Of a stretch of DNA of 64,000 nucleotides, positions 47,865 to 58,364 are shown piece by piece. Made by a program: the position numbers and the translations under genes. The notes under the pieces are model-generated. The model was given only the letters and a program-made list of their open reading frames with translations. It searched no databases and was not told where the DNA came from. Within the stretch, counting starts at the first letter, position 1; each line of letters starts with the position of its first letter. The stretch covers positions 1 through 64,000 of the forward strand of contig NZ_JAHREP010000023.1 of the NCBI RefSeq assembly GCF_019084545.1, given 5' to 3'. The DNA is from Marinobacterium ramblicola. Its GTDB lineage: Bacteria > Pseudomonadota > Gammaproteobacteria > Pseudomonadales > Balneatricaceae.

Positions 47865-47929
47865 AAAATGTACACGCAGCGGGCGACAATAAACACAAAA
47901 GTACATTTTCTTGACACATCTGTACATTC
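47865..47929. promoter_or_regulatory. Repeated TGTACATT-type operator motifs
   Basis: AAAATGTAC (47865), its inverse GTACATTTT (47901) and TGTACATT (47921) lie in the tetR/dgcA spacer. The last falls between the -35 and -10 of the dgcA promoter. Confidence 0.55.
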
Positions 47930-47939
47930 CACCTAGGAT
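47911..47939 (+). promoter_or_regulatory. Sigma-70 promoter of the dgcA-like gene
   Basis: TTGACA, 17 nt, TAGGAT: a consensus -35, ideal spacing and a good -10, ending 77 nt before the start codon. Confidence 0.8.
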
Positions 47940-48016
47940 CAGTCCCATCAACCCGAACGACGTCCTGCAACACGAGACATCGGTCCAAACAACAGACATT
48001 GAGCCGGAGCCCGATC

Positions 48017-50068
48017 ATGTCCAATGACCCGCTTTTGCAGCCATACACAATCAAAAATCTGACCCTGCGCAATCGCATCATCATGACGGCCCACGAGCCC
48101 GCCTATCCCGAGGACGGCATGCCGAAGGGGCGCTACCGTGCCTACCATGTGGAGCGCGCCAAGGGTGGCGTTGCGATGACGATGACCGCGGGGTCGGCGG
48201 CGGTATCGAAAGACAGCCCTCCGGTGTTCAACAACCTGCTGGTCTACAAAGATGAAGTGGTACCCTGGATGAAGGACCTGACCGACGCCGTACACGAACA
48301 GGGCGCTGCGATCATGATTCAGCTCACTCACCTGGGCCGTCGTACACGCTGGGACAAGGGCAACTGGCTGCCGGTGGTATCGCCGTCACATCATCGTGAA
48401 GCGGCACATCGCGCCTTCCCGAAGAAGATGGAAGACTGGGATATCGAGCGCATCATCAAGGACTACGCCGATGCCGCCGAGCGGATGAAGGCCGGGGGCA
48501 TGGATGGCATCGAGCTTCAGGCCTACGGCCACCTGATGGACCAGTTCTGGTCGCCGCTGACCAACGAGCTGGACGGTCCCTACGGCGGCTCACTGGATAA
48601 TCGCCTGCGTTTCACCTTCGATGTGCTCAGCGAGATCCGTAAACGCGTGGGTAACGACTTCATCGTCGGCATGCGCTACACCGGTGACGAGTTGCTGCCC
48701 AACGGCCTGACCCAGGAGGATGGCCTGGAGATCTCCCGCCGTCTGAAAGAGAGCGGCATGGTGGACTTCCTCAATGTGGTGCGTGGTCACATCGACACCG
48801 ATGCCGGTTTGACCGACACCATCCCGATCCAGGGGATGCAGAACAACCCGCACCTGGATTTCGCCGGCGAGATCCGCGCTGCCACCGACTTCCCGGTGTT
48901 CCATGCCGCGAAGATCTCCGATGTCGCCACCGCTCGCTATGCCGTCGCCTCGGGCAAGGTCGATCTGGTCGGCATGACCCGTGCGCATATGACCGACCCG
49001 CATATCGTGCGCAAGATCATCGAGAAGCGCGAAGATGAGATTCGCCCCTGTGTCGGCGCCAACTACTGCCTGGACCGTATCTACCAGGGCGGCTCCGCCT
49101 ACTGCATCCACAACGCCGCAACCGGGCGTGAAGAGACGATGCCGCACGAGATCGCCAAGGCCGAGATACGCAAGAAGGTAGTGATCGTCGGTGCCGGTCC
49201 TGGCGGTCTTGAAGCCGCCCGTGTTGCCGGAGAGCGCGGCCATGAGGTGGTGGTGTTCGAAGCCGCGAACCAGCCCGGTGGTCAGATACGCCTGACGTCA
49301 CAGAGTGAGCGGCGTCGCGAGATGATCTCGATCATCGACTGGCGCATGGCCCAGTGTGAACGCCTCGGCGTGCGCTTTCAGTTCAACACCTACGCAGAAA
49401 GTGAAGAGATCGAAGCGGAAAGCCCCGATGTGGTTGTCATCGCCACCGGCGGCCTCCCCCATACCGAGGTTTTGTCTCGCGGTAACGAACATGTGATCTC
49501 TACTTGGGAGATCATCTCCGGCGATGTGAAACCCGGTAAAAACGTCCTGGTTTATGACGATGCCGGCGACCACTCCGGACTGCAGGCCGCGGAGGTGATC
49601 GCCAAAACCGGCGCCAAGGTCGAGATCATGACGCCGGACCGCTCATTCGCTCCCGAGGTAATGGCGATGAACCTGGTGCCCTACATGCGCACCCTGCAGA
49701 AACTGGATACCCGCTTTACCGTGACCTATCGCCTGCAGTCGGTGGAGAAAACCGCGACAGGTCTCAAGGTCCATATCGGTAGCGACTATCTTGGCAACGG
49801 CGAGGGCGGCGTCGCCCAAGAACGCGAATTTGACCAAGTGGTGGTGAGCCACGGCGTGATTCCAATGGATGATCTGTATTTCGATTTGAAGCCGCACTCA
49901 TCCAACCTGGGCGAGATATCCCACGATCAGCTGATCAACGGTACGCCGCAGTCCGTCGAGCGTAACCCAGAGGGCAAGTACCAGCTGTTCCGTATCGGCG
50001 ATGCGGTGTCGGCCCGCAACACCCACGCCGCCATCTACGACGCACTGCGTCTGATGAAGGATATCTGA
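48017..50068 (+). CDS. DgcA-like flavin/Fe-S dehydrogenase (TMADH/2,4-dienoyl-CoA reductase family)
   Basis: 683 residues from the ATG with CGGAG 7 nt upstream. An FMN-binding OYE-type barrel (~1-345: LRNRIIMTAHEPAYPEDG, IQLTHLGRRTRW, ELQAYGHLMDQFWSP) is followed by a cluster-binding loop, then an NAD/FAD-binding part with VVIVGAGPGGLEAARVAGER. The order fits trimethylamine/dimethylglycine dehydrogenases, and the EtfBA pair directly after fits the dgc-etf arrangement of Pseudomonas, so demethylation of dimethylglycine or a related betaine product is likely. In the cluster loop (CVGANYCLDRIYQGGSAYC) the second cysteine of the usual CxxCxxC is Ala. Confidence 0.82.
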   Translation: MSNDPLLQPYTIKNLTLRNRIIMTAHEPAYPEDGMPKGRYRAYHVERAKGGVAMTMTAGSAAVSKDSPPVFNNLLVYKDEVVPWMKDLTDAVHEQGAAIMIQLTHLGRRTRWDKGNWLPVVSPSHHREAAHRAFPKKMEDWDIERIIKDYADAAERMKAGGMDGIELQAYGHLMDQFWSPLTNELDGPYGGSLDNRLRFTFDVLSEIRKRVGNDFIVGMRYTGDELLPNGLTQEDGLEISRRLKESGMVDFLNVVRGHIDTDAGLTDTIPIQGMQNNPHLDFAGEIRAATDFPVFHAAKISDVATARYAVASGKVDLVGMTRAHMTDPHIVRKIIEKREDEIRPCVGANYCLDRIYQGGSAYCIHNAATGREETMPHEIAKAEIRKKVVIVGAGPGGLEAARVAGERGHEVVVFEAANQPGGQIRLTSQSERRREMISIIDWRMAQCERLGVRFQFNTYAESEEIEAESPDVVVIATGGLPHTEVLSRGNEHVISTWEIISGDVKPGKNVLVYDDAGDHSGLQAAEVIAKTGAKVEIMTPDRSFAPEVMAMNLVPYMRTLQKLDTRFTVTYRLQSVEKTATGLKVHIGSDYLGNGEGGVAQEREFDQVVVSHGVIPMDDLYFDLKPHSSNLGEISHDQLINGTPQSVERNPEGKYQLFRIGDAVSARNTHAAIYDALRLMKDI

Positions 50069-50156
50069 ATCGCCGGCCGCTCTGACGTTAGTCCGAATGG
50101 CTAGCGAAAGATCTGGCGCCCCCTGAACACCCGGTTTTAGAGAGAAGTTTAAGCGC

Positions 50157-50921
50157 ATGAAAGTCTTAGTCACCGTTAAGCGTGTAGTCGATTACAACGT
50201 AAAAATCCGGGTCAAAAGTGACGGCTCCGGTGTCGAACTCAACAACGTCAAGATGTCCATCAACCCGTTCGACGAGATCGCCGTGGAGGAAGCGATTCGG
50301 CTTAAGGAAGCGGGCACCGCCTCCGAGGTCGTCGTGGTCTCGATAGGCACCAGTAAATCAGAGGAGACGCTGCGCAGCGCATTGGCCATGGGGGCCGACC
50401 GCGGCGTCCTGGTTGATACGGGCGACACTGCTGTCGAACCTCTGGCGGTGGCCAAGGTGTTGAAAAAGGTGGTCGAGCGGGAGGACCCTGGGCTGGTGAT
50501 CCTGGGTAAACAGGCGATCGACGACGACTGCAACCAGACCGGACAGATGCTGGCGTCCCTGCTCGGCTGGGCGCAGGGCACCTTTGCCTCCGTCGTTGAG
50601 GTGGTCAGCGCGACCAGTGCCAGGGTGACCCGTGAGGTGGATGGAGGCCTGCAAAAGGTCTTGCTCAAGCTGCCCGCCATCGTCACCACGGACCTACGTT
50701 TGAACGAGCCGCGCTACGCCTCGCTGCCCAACATCATGAAGGCGAAGAAAAAGCCAGTCGACAAGCCGACGCTGGCGGACCTTGGGCTGAGCGAAGCCGA
50801 TATCGCCCCACGACTGGAGGTGATTGAAACCCGTGCGCCGGAAACACGCACGGCGGGCATAAAAGTGGCCAGCGTCACCGAGCTGGTCGACAAACTGAAA
50901 AACGAAGCCGGCGTGCTTTAA
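50157..50921 (+). CDS. etfB: Electron transfer flavoprotein beta subunit
   Basis: 254 residues. [55 protein letters not shown] and the AMP-side ETF-beta signature [20 protein letters not shown] make this a classical beta-oxidation-type (group I) EtfB rather than a bifurcating FixA. It accepts electrons from the DgcA-like dehydrogenase in front of it. Confidence 0.93.
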   Translation: MKVLVTVKRVVDYNVKIRVKSDGSGVELNNVKMSINPFDEIAVEEAIRLKEAGTASEVVVVSIGTSKSEETLRSALAMGADRGVLVDTGDTAVEPLAVAKVLKKVVEREDPGLVILGKQAIDDDCNQTGQMLASLLGWAQGTFASVVEVVSATSARVTREVDGGLQKVLLKLPAIVTTDLRLNEPRYASLPNIMKAKKKPVDKPTLADLGLSEADIAPRLEVIETRAPETRTAGIKVASVTELVDKLKNEAGVL

Positions 50922-50936
50922 GCGGGAGGAAAGATC

Positions 50937-51863
50937 ATGACCACACTGTTAATCGCCGATCACGACAACACCCGCCTCTCCAGCCATACCGCGAAAGCGC
51001 TCACCGCCGCCTTGAAGCTGGGTGAGGTACACCTGCTGGTGGCCGGCCATGACGTTTCAGCGGTAGCCAATGAAGCGGTGCAGCTGGCAGGCGTCAGTAA
51101 GGTGCTGGTGGCTGACCACCCGGAGCTGGGCCATCAACTGGCCGAATCGATGGCCAACACGATACTGGCGCTGGCAAAGGATTACTCCGCCATCGTCGCA
51201 GCTGCAACCACGACCGGCAAAAACACCCTACCCCGGGTGGCGGCACAACTGGACGTAATGCAGCTGTCCGAGATCATCGAGGTGGTGTCGGAAGATACCT
51301 TCAAACGTCCAATCTATGCGGGGAATGCTATTCAGACCGTGCGTTCCCACGAAGCGGTCAAGGTAATCACCGTTCGCACCGCCAGTTTCGATAGCACATC
51401 CAGGACAGGCTCGGCACCAATCGAGCGGATCGACGCGATGACCGGCGATAAGCTATCCGCCCATCTGGCCGATCAGCTATCGAAATCGGACCGCCCGGAG
51501 CTGGCGTCGGCAAAAGTGATCATTTCCGGCGGCCGTGCCCTCGGCTCTGCCGATAGGTTCAAAGAGGTGATTCTGCCGGTGGCTGACAAGCTGGGGGCAG
51601 CGGTGGGCGCGTCCCGGGCTGCCGTGGACGCGGGCTACGCCCCCAACGACTGGCAAGTAGGCCAGACAGGCAAGATCGTTTCGCCCGAGCTGTATATCGC
51701 CTGCGGCATCTCCGGCGCGATTCAGCACCTGGCGGGGATGAAAGACTCAAAGGTGATCGTGGCGATCAACAGCGATGAAGATGCACCGATCTTCCAGGTG
51801 GCGGATTACCAGCTGGTCGCCGATCTGTTCGAAGCACTACCGGAGTTGGAACGAAGTCTGTAA
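50937..51863 (+). CDS. etfA: Electron transfer flavoprotein alpha subunit
   Basis: 308 residues. The FAD-binding C-terminal domain is clear: SGGRALGSADRFKEVILPVA, GASRAAVDAGYAPNDWQVGQ, TGKIVSPELYIACGISGAIQ and HLAGMKDSKVIVAINSD. It pairs with EtfB and would hand electrons to ETF-ubiquinone oxidoreductase. It is 15 nt after etfB and ends the operon. Confidence 0.95.
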   Translation: MTTLLIADHDNTRLSSHTAKALTAALKLGEVHLLVAGHDVSAVANEAVQLAGVSKVLVADHPELGHQLAESMANTILALAKDYSAIVAAATTTGKNTLPRVAAQLDVMQLSEIIEVVSEDTFKRPIYAGNAIQTVRSHEAVKVITVRTASFDSTSRTGSAPIERIDAMTGDKLSAHLADQLSKSDRPELASAKVIISGGRALGSADRFKEVILPVADKLGAAVGASRAAVDAGYAPNDWQVGQTGKIVSPELYIACGISGAIQHLAGMKDSKVIVAINSDEDAPIFQVADYQLVADLFEALPELERSL

Positions 51864-51867
51864 CTGC

Positions 51868-51894
51868 GACCAGGTGGCAGTTCGTCACCTGGTC
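51868..51894. terminator. Hairpin between etfA and the LRV gene
   Basis: GACCAGGTG/CACCTGGTC, a perfect 9-bp stem with a 9-nt loop, directly after the etfA stop. There is no U-tract on either strand; it probably separates the convergent transcripts. Confidence 0.55.
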
Positions 51895-51927
51895 TGCTCG
51901 ATAGCCCGCGTCTGCCGCTGCTGCGGT

Positions 51928-52677
51928 TCAGACGTCGGGCTCAGCCAGCCGTGACGCCACCAGATCCCGTACCTCCGGGTCCGGATCATCGACCAGCGCC
52001 TTCAGTGCCTCCAGCGGCGCATCCATGGCGGCGGCCAGGCGCACCGTCCAGTCATCGTCTTTCAGCATCGGCACCACGGCTTCCCCCTCCAGACGGTCGG
52101 CAACGATGCGACGTACCTCCGCTTCGGGGTCGTGCATCATCAATCCCAGGCTGACTTCGGGCAGGCGTCTGGCCACCAGTTTGCGTACCTGGCGATCGGG
52201 GTCGCGGATCATGCGGAACAGGCGCCCTTCCGGTAGGCGCTGGCAAACGTAGGCGCGCACCAGGTAGTCGGGATCGTTGGCCAGTTTTTCCAGATGCTCG
52301 ACCGGGATGCGGTCGGCGACGGTGATCCGCACCTCGCGATCCTCATCCTCGATCAGAGCCAGCAGCTTTTCGCGCGGCAGCCGGTAGGCCACCGCGCGGC
52401 GCACCGCCTCGTCAGGGTCTTTGATCAGTTTGTCCAGCGCGTCCAAAGGGGCATAGCGCACGGCGATGGCGCGACGCTCCCAGAACGCATCCTGCAGGTA
52501 GTAGAGCGCCAGATGCGAATTGACTCGCAGAAAGCGGTCGATCTGCCGCCCGCTGTGTGCAGCGATACAGACATCGCCGGGTATACAGCGGCCGGAGAGC
52601 AGCAGGTCGGCCTTGTAGCGGCAGAAGCGACAGTCGGCGACCGGTGTCAGGTCGCCTTTGTCAGGTTCATCTGTCAT
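51928..52677 (-). CDS. LRV (leucine-rich variant) repeat protein with N-terminal [4Fe-4S] cluster
   Basis: 249 residues from the ATG with GGAGGT 8 nt upstream. The N-terminus has DCRFCRYKADLLLSGRCIPG followed by DVC, i.e. CxxC-x11-C-x5-C, the cluster domain of the Azotobacter LRV protein. After it come about seven ~24-residue LRV repeats of the type LLALIEDEDREVRITVADRI. The Azotobacter relative is also nif-linked; its function is unknown. It is last in the nifHDKTY operon. Confidence 0.92.
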   Translation of the reverse strand: MTDEPDKGDLTPVADCRFCRYKADLLLSGRCIPGDVCIAAHSGRQIDRFLRVNSHLALYYLQDAFWERRAIAVRYAPLDALDKLIKDPDEAVRRAVAYRLPREKLLALIEDEDREVRITVADRIPVEHLEKLANDPDYLVRAYVCQRLPEGRLFRMIRDPDRQVRKLVARRLPEVSLGLMMHDPEAEVRRIVADRLEGEAVVPMLKDDDWTVRLAAAMDAPLEALKALVDDPDPEVRDLVASRLAEPDV

Positions 52678-52942
52678 CCGGGAACACCTCCGCCAGCACG
52701 ATGCCGGACGCGCTCTCGGCATCGTTGGACAGTTTCGAGCAGTGGTCGCTGGAGTTGACCAGGTAGAGGTTGAAGGTTTCGCGCTCGGTCCAGGGTATGG
52801 CGGTGGCGCCGATATCGTCCTCGAAACACCAGGTGAAGTGGTAATCGGGGTAGCGGCGGCGCAGCTCGGCGATCAACGCCTCATCCAATACCATGGTCGA
52901 AGCGAAATCGCAGATCTCGTTCAGGGTGGCTTCGGCGATCAT
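52667..52942 (-). CDS. Small nif-operon protein (DUF6129-like)
   Basis: 91 residues with an alpha/beta look: IAELRRRYPDYHFTWCFEDD, then IPWTERETFNLYLVNSSDHC and GIVLAEVFPDD. It resembles a small conserved protein of nif regions; the DUF name is from memory. Its ATG overlaps the nifY stop (ATGA) and its end overlaps the LRV start by 11 nt, so all three are translated together. Confidence 0.75.
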   Translation of the reverse strand: MIAEATLNEICDFASTMVLDEALIAELRRRYPDYHFTWCFEDDIGATAIPWTERETFNLYLVNSSDHCSKLSNDAESASGIVLAEVFPDDR

Positions 52943-53655
52943 GCGTACTCCTCCTCGTCCTGGATAAAACGGATACGCTCTTCGGCCCCGAACCCCATCA
53001 CCTTGGCCAGCCAGGGTGGCGGGTTGTTGCCGATAACGCCCTTGAGCTGATCCAGCAGCTCGGTCGCTTCACCGCCATCGGGCAGCTTGATCGGATGCAG
53101 ACCGGCACGCACCACCTTGGCCGCCGCAGGGCCACCGATGGAGACGGTGTAGAGCAGCTGGCAATCCTCGATCAGGTTCGCACGGTAGATGTTCTTGTCC
53201 ATCTCATCCGGTGCATGGCCGGCCTTGCGGATAGCGATCAGCCGTACCTCGGATTCGGACACCTGATAGACCAGAAAGCGGGCGCAGGAACCGAAATGGC
53301 CGTCGATCTGGGTATCGTGGTTCGACGCACACGCCACCCGTATCGAGCCGGGCATGTCACCCTCTGCATAGTCCTGCACCTCCGGCAGAGGCTCGGGCGC
53401 CTCGTCGGTTGGGACGCCTATCCCTCTCAATAGACTGACCGCCTGTTTCAGATAGGCGGTATCGATTTCGCCGAGTTCACCGTCGGCGGCGGCCTTGAGC
53501 CGGGTCACCTTCAGGCGGCCCAGTTTGGTCGGCGTAATGGGCAGGCCGAGCGCATCGACCAGAACCATCATCAACCGTTTCGGATCGGTATCGGGAAGCG
53601 CCCGGGCGGCAAGCCCGATACGCAGAGCAACTTCGGGGGAAAGTGTGTCTGCCAT
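52939..53655 (-). CDS. nifY: NifY/NafY-type FeMo-co-binding protein
   Basis: 238 residues in two parts. An N-terminal helical domain (~5-80: EVALRIGLAARALPDTDPKR) is like the apo-dinitrogenase-binding domain of NafY. The C-terminal NifX-fold (~100-215) has IRVACASNHDTQIDGHFGSC with the His of the cofactor site, RFLVYQVSESEVRLIAIRKA and LLYTVSIGGPAAAKVVRAG. It would hold apo-NifDK open and deliver FeMo-co. It directly follows nifT. Confidence 0.9.
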   Translation of the reverse strand: MADTLSPEVALRIGLAARALPDTDPKRLMMVLVDALGLPITPTKLGRLKVTRLKAAADGELGEIDTAYLKQAVSLLRGIGVPTDEAPEPLPEVQDYAEGDMPGSIRVACASNHDTQIDGHFGSCARFLVYQVSESEVRLIAIRKAGHAPDEMDKNIYRANLIEDCQLLYTVSIGGPAAAKVVRAGLHPIKLPDGGEATELLDQLKGVIGNNPPPWLAKVMGFGAEERIRFIQDEEEYA

Positions 53656-53667
53656 GGCTCTACCCTC

Positions 53668-53877
53668 TTATCCGCGTTTGGCGCGCAGCGTAATCGGCAG
53701 CTTCGGCGGAGCATCCAGCGGATCGACGTAGTACTTGGTGCCGTCGGTCAGCTCGATGGTGCCGCCCCAGCTATCCTCGGAGTTGAACTCGATCGATGCG
53801 ATCTCGTCCTCCTGGTCTCGCTTGGCAACGTAGAGGGTCATTTTGCCCTCGTTGTGGCGGATCATTACGTTTGGCAT
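53668..53877 (-). CDS. nifT: NifT/FixU
   Basis: 69 residues: MPNVMIRHNEGKMTLYVAKR, EDSWGGTIELTDGTKYYVDP and PPKLPITLRAKRG, diagnostic for NifT. The function is still unknown. It is 130 nt downstream of nifK and 12 nt before nifY. Confidence 0.96.
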   Translation of the reverse strand: MPNVMIRHNEGKMTLYVAKRDQEDEIASIEFNSEDSWGGTIELTDGTKYYVDPLDAPPKLPITLRAKRG

Positions 53878-53960
53878 GGACTACCTCGGCTTGCAGAGTG
53901 GGGAGAAAGCCGCTCATGCGCATCCATGCGCGCGCGGCACACCGTACGTCCTGTACATAA

Positions 53961-53986
53961 ACCGGGGCTGGTGCAAGCCCCGGTTT
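53961..53986 (-). terminator. Strong hairpin between nifK and nifT
   Basis: AACCGGGGCT/AGCCCCGGTT, a perfect 10-bp stem with a 6-nt loop, 21 nt past the nifK stop, followed on the minus strand only by TTATGTA. It may be a leaky terminator or a 3' stabiliser that keeps nifHDK mRNA above nifTY levels. Confidence 0.65.
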
Positions 53987-54007
53987 CGATCAACCCAACC
54001 AGATCAC

Positions 54008-55579
54008 TTAACGAACCAGGTCGTAGTTGAAGTCGGTGGTCTGCATGCCGCGGGTATCGTCGTCGAGACGATCCAGGACAGCGTTGACGATGGTGGTCAG
54101 CATCTGCATGGCACCTTCGTAACCCAGGGTTGTCTGGCGATGCAGGTGGTGACGGTCGAAGATCGGGAAGCCCAGACGGATAAGCGGTACTTCGTGCGCC
54201 TTGCCCTTGTACAGCGTATCGCGCTGGATATCCTTGCCGTAGGAGTTACCGATCAGGAAGTCTGGCTTGTTGGTGAAGCACAGGGAGCGCATGTGCCACA
54301 GGTCCTTGCCGATATGCACTTCACAGCCGGCACCGTACGGAGAGGCTGCCAAAATCGCTTCCATCGCCTTCTTCCAGCGCTTGTTGGCGTGGTTGCAAAG
54401 GATATGGATCGGCTCGGCACCCAGCTCCAGCAGGAACTTGGTCAGGCCCATGACGAAGTCGGCATCGCCGTACAGGGCAAACTTCTTGCCATGCAGCCAG
54501 GTGTGGGAGTCGGTCATCATGTCGACCAGGCGACCACGTTCGGTCTCCAGCGCCTTGCTGATCGGCTTACCGGTGATCTCGGAGACCTTCATCAGCAGTT
54601 CGTCGGTCCACTCCAGACCCATCGGGATGTTCAACTTCGGCACTTCGTGGTTCCAAGTGTTCTTGGCGAACTTCTCGGTCTTCACGAGCTGCCAGGGCTG
54701 CAGCAGGATGGTGTTCAGAGCGTTCGGCGCATCCTTGATCTCGTCCATGGTAGTGCCGCCTTCATACATGCGGAACTTGCCATCGGCCGGGGTATCCAGC
54801 ACTTCAGACGGATCGGACAGCAGGCAAGCGTCTACGTCCATGTCGGCCATCATGCGCTTGATGACGCGGAAGTTACCCAGGTAGGTTTCAAAGCCCGGAA
54901 CGAAGTTCAGTTTGCCGTTGGAGCCGACAACCTTGTCTTCCATGTAGTTCAGGGTGAAGTAGCGTGCGATACCCTCGAACATGTTGTCCCAGCCGGTGGT
55001 GTGGCTGCCGACGAAGCTCGGAGTGTGCGCGAACGGTACCGGGTAGTCCTGCTCGACGTGACCCTCCTTCTTCGCGTTGTTGATGAACGCGTTCAGGTCG
55101 TCGCCGATAACCTCGGCCATACAGGTGGTCGACACGGCGATCATCTCGGGCTTGTACAGTGCCTTGGCGTTTTCCAGGCCATCGAACATGTTCTTCTGGC
55201 CACCGAATACCGCGGCATCTTCGGTCATGGAGTCTGAAACGGTTGCGATAGGCTCTTTGAAGTGACGGTTGAAGTAGGTACGGAAGTACGCCACACAACC
55301 CTGAGAACCGTGCACGTAAGGCAGGGTCTTCTCGAAGCCCAGTGAGCAGAGGACGGCGCCCAGCGGCTGACAAGCCTTGGCCGGGTTGACAGTCAGAGCT
55401 TCACGAGCGAAGTTCAGCTCCTGATACTCCTTGGTCGTAGTCCATTCAAAGACCTCATCGATTTTGGTCTGCGGATGCTTCTCTTCGAAGTCGTCGCGCT
55501 TGCGGGCCAGCATATCCTGGTATTCATCTTCGAGGAACAGCGGATAGCTCGGCTTGATGTTATCAACTGACTGACTCAT
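54008..55579 (-). CDS. nifK: Nitrogenase MoFe protein beta subunit
   Basis: 523 residues. P-cluster ligands are in ACQPLGAVLCSLGFEKTLPY, VHGSQGCVAYFRTYFNRHF and STTCMAEVIGDDLNAFINNA. With NifD it forms the alpha2beta2 dinitrogenase. GGGAGGAG precedes the ATG; it lies 98 nt after nifD. Confidence 0.98.
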   Translation of the reverse strand: MSQSVDNIKPSYPLFLEDEYQDMLARKRDDFEEKHPQTKIDEVFEWTTTKEYQELNFAREALTVNPAKACQPLGAVLCSLGFEKTLPYVHGSQGCVAYFRTYFNRHFKEPIATVSDSMTEDAAVFGGQKNMFDGLENAKALYKPEMIAVSTTCMAEVIGDDLNAFINNAKKEGHVEQDYPVPFAHTPSFVGSHTTGWDNMFEGIARYFTLNYMEDKVVGSNGKLNFVPGFETYLGNFRVIKRMMADMDVDACLLSDPSEVLDTPADGKFRMYEGGTTMDEIKDAPNALNTILLQPWQLVKTEKFAKNTWNHEVPKLNIPMGLEWTDELLMKVSEITGKPISKALETERGRLVDMMTDSHTWLHGKKFALYGDADFVMGLTKFLLELGAEPIHILCNHANKRWKKAMEAILAASPYGAGCEVHIGKDLWHMRSLCFTNKPDFLIGNSYGKDIQRDTLYKGKAHEVPLIRLGFPIFDRHHLHRQTTLGYEGAMQMLTTIVNAVLDRLDDDTRGMQTTDFNYDLVR

Positions 55580-55677
55580 TTCATTCTCTCCTCCCGCGCC
55601 ACCAATCTGTGAACAAACGGGTCAAAGTGGGTAGTGGGGTTCACGACCGACGGGCCGTGAACCATCAGCAGCTTTAA

Positions 55678-57159
55678 TTAAGCGCTGGCAGCAACTGCGG
55701 CTTCTTCAGCGGCATCTGCTTTCCAAGGTGCCTGAATCTGCTTCCAGCACGGGTTGTTCAGGGTCATGTCCATATCACGGGCAAAGATGGCGAAGCCGTC
55801 GTAACCGTGGTACGGGCCTGAGTAGTCCCAGCTGTGCATCTGACGGAAGGGGATACCCATCTTCTGGAAGATGTACTTCTCTTTAACACCAGAGCCGATC
55901 AGGTCCGGCTTGATCTTCTTGACGAACTCTTCGAACTCGTAGCCAGTGACATCGTCGTAGATCAGGGTAGCGTTACCCATCTCTTTGATGGTGCGGTCGT
56001 AGTCGTCGTTATGCGCGAACTCATAACCGGTACCGACCACTTCCATGCCCAGATCTTCGTAAGCGCCGATCACGTGACGCGGACGCAGACCACCGATGTA
56101 CAGCATGACTTTCTTGCCTTCCAGCCGCGGACGGTACTTGGCGATTACGGAATCGTATTCAGCCTTGTACTTGGCGATCACCTCTTCCGCTTTCTTCTGG
56201 ATAGACTCATCGAAGTGAGCGGCGATCTTGCGCAGAGACTCGTCGGTCTTGGTCGGGCCGAAGAAGTTGTACTCCATCCACGGGATGCCGTACTTCTCTT
56301 CCATGTGACGGGAGATGTAGTTCATCGAGCGGTAGCAGTGAACCAGGTTCAGCTTGACCTTCGGCGTCAGCTCCATCTCAGAGATGGTGCCGTCACCGGA
56401 CCACTGAGCCACAACGCGCAGACCCATCTCTTCCAGCAGGATACGGGAAGACCAGGCGTCACCACCGATGTTGTAGTCACCGATGATCGCAACGTCGTAA
56501 GGCGTCGTCTCGAAGCTGTTGTCGTCGTCACGCTTGTCCAGCGCCCAGTCGCGGATCGCATCGTTGGCGATGTGGTGACCCAGGGACTGGGACACACCGC
56601 GGAAACCTTCACAGCGAACCGGCACCACAGTCTTGCCGGTAGCCGCGGTAGATTTCTTGGCGACGGCCTCGATGTCGTCACCGATCAGACCGATCGGGCA
56701 CTCGGACTGGATAGAGATACCCTTGTTCAGCGGGAACAGCTGCTCGATCTCTTCGATCAGCTTGGCCAGCTTCTTGTCGCCGCCGAATACGATGTCCTTC
56801 TCCTGGAAATCGGAGGTGAAGTTCATGGTGACGAAGGCGTTCACACCGGTGGTACCGATGTAGTAGTTACGACGGCCAGAGCGAGAGTACTGACCGCAGC
56901 CGACCGGACCGTGAGAGATGTGGATCATGTCCTTGATCGGACCCCAGACCACACCACGGGAACCCGCGTATGCACAACCACGAATGGTCATCACACCCGG
57001 CAGGGATTTCTTGTTGGACGTGATGCACTTCTTGGACTGCTCGATCTCGTGATCGTTGGCGGTAAGGTGCTTGGCACGATCTTTCTTGGCTTTAGCAGGA
57101 TAGACTTCAAGCACTTCGTTAATGAGCGCTTCGGTCTCTTCGCGTGACATGACAGACAT
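55678..57159 (-). CDS. nifD: Nitrogenase MoFe protein alpha subunit
   Basis: 493 residues. P-cluster cysteines are in [35 protein letters not shown] and [15 protein letters not shown]. The FeMo-co ligands are the Cys of [17 protein letters not shown] and the His of [19 protein letters not shown]; the substrate-site His lies in [27 protein letters not shown] leads into the ATG at 57159. Confidence 0.98.
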   Translation of the reverse strand: MSVMSREETEALINEVLEVYPAKAKKDRAKHLTANDHEIEQSKKCITSNKKSLPGVMTIRGCAYAGSRGVVWGPIKDMIHISHGPVGCGQYSRSGRRNYYIGTTGVNAFVTMNFTSDFQEKDIVFGGDKKLAKLIEEIEQLFPLNKGISIQSECPIGLIGDDIEAVAKKSTAATGKTVVPVRCEGFRGVSQSLGHHIANDAIRDWALDKRDDDNSFETTPYDVAIIGDYNIGGDAWSSRILLEEMGLRVVAQWSGDGTISEMELTPKVKLNLVHCYRSMNYISRHMEEKYGIPWMEYNFFGPTKTDESLRKIAAHFDESIQKKAEEVIAKYKAEYDSVIAKYRPRLEGKKVMLYIGGLRPRHVIGAYEDLGMEVVGTGYEFAHNDDYDRTIKEMGNATLIYDDVTGYEFEEFVKKIKPDLIGSGVKEKYIFQKMGIPFRQMHSWDYSGPYHGYDGFAIFARDMDMTLNNPCWKQIQAPWKADAAEEAAVAASA

Positions 57160-57283
57160 AACCTGTCTCCTTTACATGTTGGGTTGCGAACAGAGGCTAA
57201 TCTGCCCCATGTCCGTCCTCGGATGCGGCAGCCAACGGGCTGCCCATCCTGCCGACAACGTGTATTACTTAAGTGAGTAGTAC

Positions 57284-58270
<987 letters not shown>

Positions 58271-58364
58271 TCAGCACACACCTATAACATGCTGTTTTAT
58301 ATGAACTATTTAAACGGACAGGCAAATCCCAGGCGGTTTTTGGCGCGACAAACCCACCCGAGGC

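Noticed and set aside
50157-51863. FixAB (bifurcating Etf) for nitrogenase electron supply
   Set aside because: No fixC/fixX follows, the unit has a sigma-70 promoter and a DgcA-like partner, and EtfB reads like the classical type.
55834-57147. 437-codon plus-strand frame opposite nifD
   Set aside because: Antisense shadow; nifD on the other strand has all cluster ligands.
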